The notes under the pieces were generated by a model. The model was given only the letters and a program-made list of their open reading frames with translations. It did no database searches and was not told the DNA's origin. Of a DNA stretch of 64,000 nt, positions 60,717 through 64,000 are shown one piece after another. This DNA comes from Larix kaempferi. Taxonomy: Eukaryota; Streptophyta; Pinopsida; Pinales; Pinaceae. A program made the translations under genes and the position numbers. Numbering within the stretch: the first letter of the stretch is position 1; each line of letters opens with the position of its first letter. The DNA is taken from NCBI GenBank assembly GCA_027924585.1, contig BSBM01002086.1, forward strand, positions 1-64,000, given 5' to 3'.

Positions 60717-63700
60717 TGTAACAACCCGAGGATTCAACCCTAGTTTAAAATGTAATTTTGTAAAATACAATGAGTTCTTGTAAGTCAGAACTCATGTTGT
60801 ATATTTTTATTAATATTAAAAAATTAAACTGGCAGTGGCAGAGCCAACACATTGAATGAACAAGGACTCATGTATTCACCTAGGTCAGTAAGGGGGGGGG
60901 TGGCATATAACCTAAAATCTAAGGATGACCCTATTCAACCCTTCTTACCTTATAATTTTGATAAACCCATACTTTTTCCTAATTAATTCCTTAAACCTAT
61001 TTTTGAAGTTAAAAAGAGAATTAAGAGGTTAATCGAAAATTGACAAGTGTTGCAAAGAGGTAACAAGAACATGCAAGGTTGGGGAACCTTGGGAAAAAGA
61101 GGAGAATGGGAAGAAGAGAGAATATATGATTGGGAAGAAAATAAGGGAAGAACGCAGTGGGAAGCATGAGAATGATGTAGTGTTGATGGAAATCGGGACT
61201 GAATGGTTGATTGGAATTGCCAGAGGACAGAGTAATTCGTCCAGTTCCAGAGCAAAGTGTCAAATCCATCCAAATTCTGTGGTAGCTGGGTTGGTCGAGA
61301 GAACCTATAATCCCAAGCCTGTTTTGTTGATTTTCTGGTTGTTAATTTACACATTGTTTTCCTCTTGTTGCACCTGAGAAATGGAAATAGTGTGAGAAAT
61401 TCTTTTAGAGGAATTCTAAGCACAAACACAGTGATGGATTTCACTGTGGTGCTAATTAGAATGAAGCTAAGGGAAAGGATTGCATAGTTGGCATGGATTT
61501 GGTAACAAACCAATAAATCTTGATTGCCAAGTGAGGAAATCGTGAGAGAAACCTGGGATTCGTAAGAGCCTATGCTGAATGCATGAGTCTCGGCTTGGGG
61601 TGGAATTCTGCTTAGAGATTAATGAGCAGAATTACCTATGGTCAGGTGGAGTGTGGATGCCACAAAGCCAGTTGCTTATTTCAAATATTTTACAGATAAG
61701 TTTAATACCTGCAAATTTTGTCTTAATTTCTGAGATGTTATTTAATTAATTGCCAGTTAAATATTTGCATGAATTCCTTGTTAAATTTCCTGAGTTTGTA
61801 TACAAGGTAGGAAATCATATTTATTTGGATCAATTCATGGGCATGAATTAATTACAAGTCTAATTATGTGATATTGATTTTATGCAAGCCGATATATTTT
61901 TATTTAAGTTGAAGTCAAAAATGATTTCATGTACAAAATGCTAATTTTCCAGTTTGAAATGGTAATGTTTAATTAAATTATGTTGAAGACCACAAGGTTT
62001 GGAAGATTTAGAACAATGTATAAATAAGCTTGAATTGTGTTCATTTCTATTATTTGCCATTAACTTAAATCTTTATGGAAAAGAAACGATAATTTTATTA
62101 CCGAGGTCTGTGTGATAATGCTATTTTTATCGTTTTACAGTGAAGCCCCTAAGTTCCAAAAAATGAATATGTAACTCATTAGGGAACTAGTTGGGAAAAA
62201 AATAGTTCATTAAAAATAAGTGAAGTGGTCGGTATAGTTGCCCGACTAAACTTGAAAATATTTTTCGAAGTTAATTGGTAAAAGAAATAGAAATTGACAT
62301 ATTGTTTAATAAAGTTTTAGTGATTGAGTCCGGTTCGACCAATTTGTGTAAAGGGTTGGGTTCGACCAATTTGTCTAAAACGTTGGGTTCGACCAATTTT
62401 TCTAATAGGTAAATTGAAAAGAATAGACTGATTTGATTCATTGAAACCAAAGTTGTTTTAAGTTAATAAAAACCATGGTTGATTTGTTTTGTTGGAGAGA
62501 TTAGATGTTTAAGTCTTAATTAAATTTACTAATTAAATGACAAACAATACCTTGAGTTAAGGGATGTTTTTAGGAGCTTTGTAATTTGTGGTATTGATGA
62601 TTTGAAAACCACGGGTTAGAGTGGTATAACTAAAAATGTATGCTTTATTCCAAGTTATACATATATGAATATGTTTGAGTTGAAGTTATATAATTCAACC
62701 ATATTTTTTGAAAGAAGTGTTGGTAGTACGGCTACCGTTACACCAAAAACCGTAGGTTATTGGTAAACTCACCACCGCCAAATTTCAGGGATCCATGAGA
62801 GGCGATTAGTTCCTTGTCACGATACACTGGGGAGCACTGACTACTTGCAATTTTGTGCAACAAGAAGTAGTATGTTAATGGAGTAATTTTTTACTGTCGG
62901 TAAAATTATTTAATTTAGTTAAAAGAGGTAATGCAATTAGACTATTGATAAACTAAATTATTATGGTTGGCAGTTTTATTTTAGTTTTATAAGAGAATTG
63001 TTGAATTAATATTTCCTTGACTTAGTGAAATGGAAATATGCATATATTTGGAAAATCATAATTTTTCCTTTTATTAAGGAAATATTTGGAATAATCGACA
63101 ACTATATGTTTTAGTCGAAGTAAACTATATATTTATATTTAAAATCTCTCTATTTTCATAATTGTTGTGTTAGTCTACTGTACCATCAACTATATGTTTT
63201 AGTCGAAGTAGACTATATATTTATATTTAAAAGCCCTCTATTTTTATAATTGTCGGGTTAGTTGGCAACTGACAAGTATTTGATTATGTCGAAGTTAGAC
63301 AAGTATTTGTTTAGTCGGTTAACTGACCGACCGCATTAACTCGACTGTAGTCGGATCTCGATTGTAGTCGGTGGAGGATTTTAGTCAGCGAGTCGACTAA
63401 GCTCCTTTAGTATAGTTTATGAAAAATGGTCATAATTCGTAAGAATAAAATGTATAAGAAAAGAAGTTACCTAATTAATGGGTAGACAAATAAATATAGG
63501 CATTTTAATTTATAGTTTTTAAAATATGTCTATGCTCTAAAATTGAGTAGTTTTACGTGTTGTTCATAACCAAAAGTTTTACTGTACAATTCTTACTGTG
63601 TAGGGGGTTACTATTAACTTTGCATTTGTGCATTAAATTATTTTATATGAATTGTATTAAACAAATGTCTCATAGATTAGTCTATGCTTCCGATATTATA

Positions 63701-63818
63701 AGTTGTATGCATTTGTTAAAAGATTAATGGGTCTTTTGAAAAACATTTCATGCTTCCACTATCTTACTCTATAGTTAATATGCATTTTAAAATGCCTTTG
63801 TAAAAGGGGTGTGTTACA
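60717..63818 (+). repeat. 3' LTR of second element, 3,102 bp
   Basis: Complete, TG to CA. It includes three 27-bp units at 62325-62405. An unmatched GC-richer segment at 62716-62890 may be a small insertion. The minus-strand 176-codon frame at 60983-61513 has a counterpart in the 5' LTR but lies antisense in LTR sequence and has no motif. Confidence 0.8.
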
Positions 63819-64000
63819 CTTTCAATGCGCCATTTTGTGCGCCAAACGAAAAACTCTTCTCGAACTAATGAGAATGTAAGGTTAATTATAACCCCTCCAT
63901 ACAACCTCACAAAGTTCACCAACCGAGGGATTAATACCGACCTTACCAGACACCATCGATGTTGAATCTCCTCTAGTCGGTGTCCTCACTTGCAGTGAGT
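63819..64000. other. Right flank, no gene seen
   Basis: Unique-looking sequence after the LTR. No feature recognised before the window ends. Confidence 0.5.

Larger units (their letters stand above)
54415..63818 (+). mobile_element. Second non-autonomous LTR retrotransposon
   Basis: Plus-strand element: 5' LTR 54415-56445, primer site TGGTATCAAAGT at 56449-56460, internal region 56446-60716, purine tract 60702-60716, 3' LTR 60717-63818. The intact 3' LTR runs from TGTAACAACCC to GTGTTACA. No gag-pol frame survives; the longest internal plus frame is 82 codons (59815-60063). The first roughly 25 bp of the 5' LTR are missing, and the LTRs differ by large indels and many substitutions. It is thus much older than the 30.65-kb array. 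Ty3/gypsy affinity is inferred from the TGTAACA ends and the G-rich purine tract. Confidence 0.8.

Overview
The window looks like intergenic plant nuclear DNA. It is AT-rich, has no operons and no cluster of intact host genes, and is built mostly of transposable elements and their relics: plant-type initiator-Met tRNA primer sites, long LTRs, tRNA-derived SINEs and CCHC/G-patch gag-like debris. The density of old, nested, non-autonomous LTR elements suggests a large-genome plant. A gymnosperm is my best guess, but that rests on impression and no marker gene proves it.

Layout. 1-2.0 kb: nothing recognisable. 2.0-6.3 kb (minus): a decayed DNA transposon with a beta-grasp-like N-terminus, two C2H2 zinc fingers, a DDE/P-element-like catalytic region and a novel C-terminal domain, broken by two in-frame stops and one frameshift. 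6.6-9.0 kb: a 155-165 bp direct repeat pair, an orphan primer-binding site with LTR edge, and a SINE. 10.1-11.8 kb: a worn retroelement (possible LINE) fragment. 12.25-12.39 kb: a small retroposon with target-site duplication. 14-16 kb: short local duplications. 16.8 kb: a SINE with an exact 21-bp target-site duplication. 17.9-19.0 kb: a dispersed repeat (family R), present again inverted at 52.6-53.7 kb. 19.1-20.3 kb (minus): a pseudogene with two CCHC knuckles and a G-patch. 21.2 kb: a SINE.

22.4-26.1 kb (plus): a largely preserved but unrecognised long reading frame of about 1,068 codons, interrupted once by a frameshift and once by TAG, with a TATA box upstream and a palindrome, tandem 21-mers and a second TATA box downstream. 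It is the best candidate here for an undescribed element. 28.7-29.5 kb: an orphan 251-codon ORF.

30.65-49.49 kb (minus): the dominant structure, LTR-internal-LTR-internal-LTR, with LTRs of about 4.42 kb and internal regions of 2.78 kb that contain no gag-pol. One TTTTG target-site duplication flanks the whole 18.8 kb. It interrupts one copy of an 830-bp tandem duplication whose other copy (50.5-51.3 kb) is intact and serves as a paralogous empty site. 52.2-52.6 kb (minus): an exon-like fragment of the replicative helicase gene MCM6, abutting family R. 54.4-63.8 kb (plus): a second non-autonomous LTR element with a 3.1-kb 3' LTR and a truncated 5' LTR.

No intact conserved host gene, rRNA, functional tRNA or CRISPR was found. 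Nothing here forms a pathway. What the parts share is retrotransposition and recombination history. Domain calls come from reading motifs by eye; no database search was possible.
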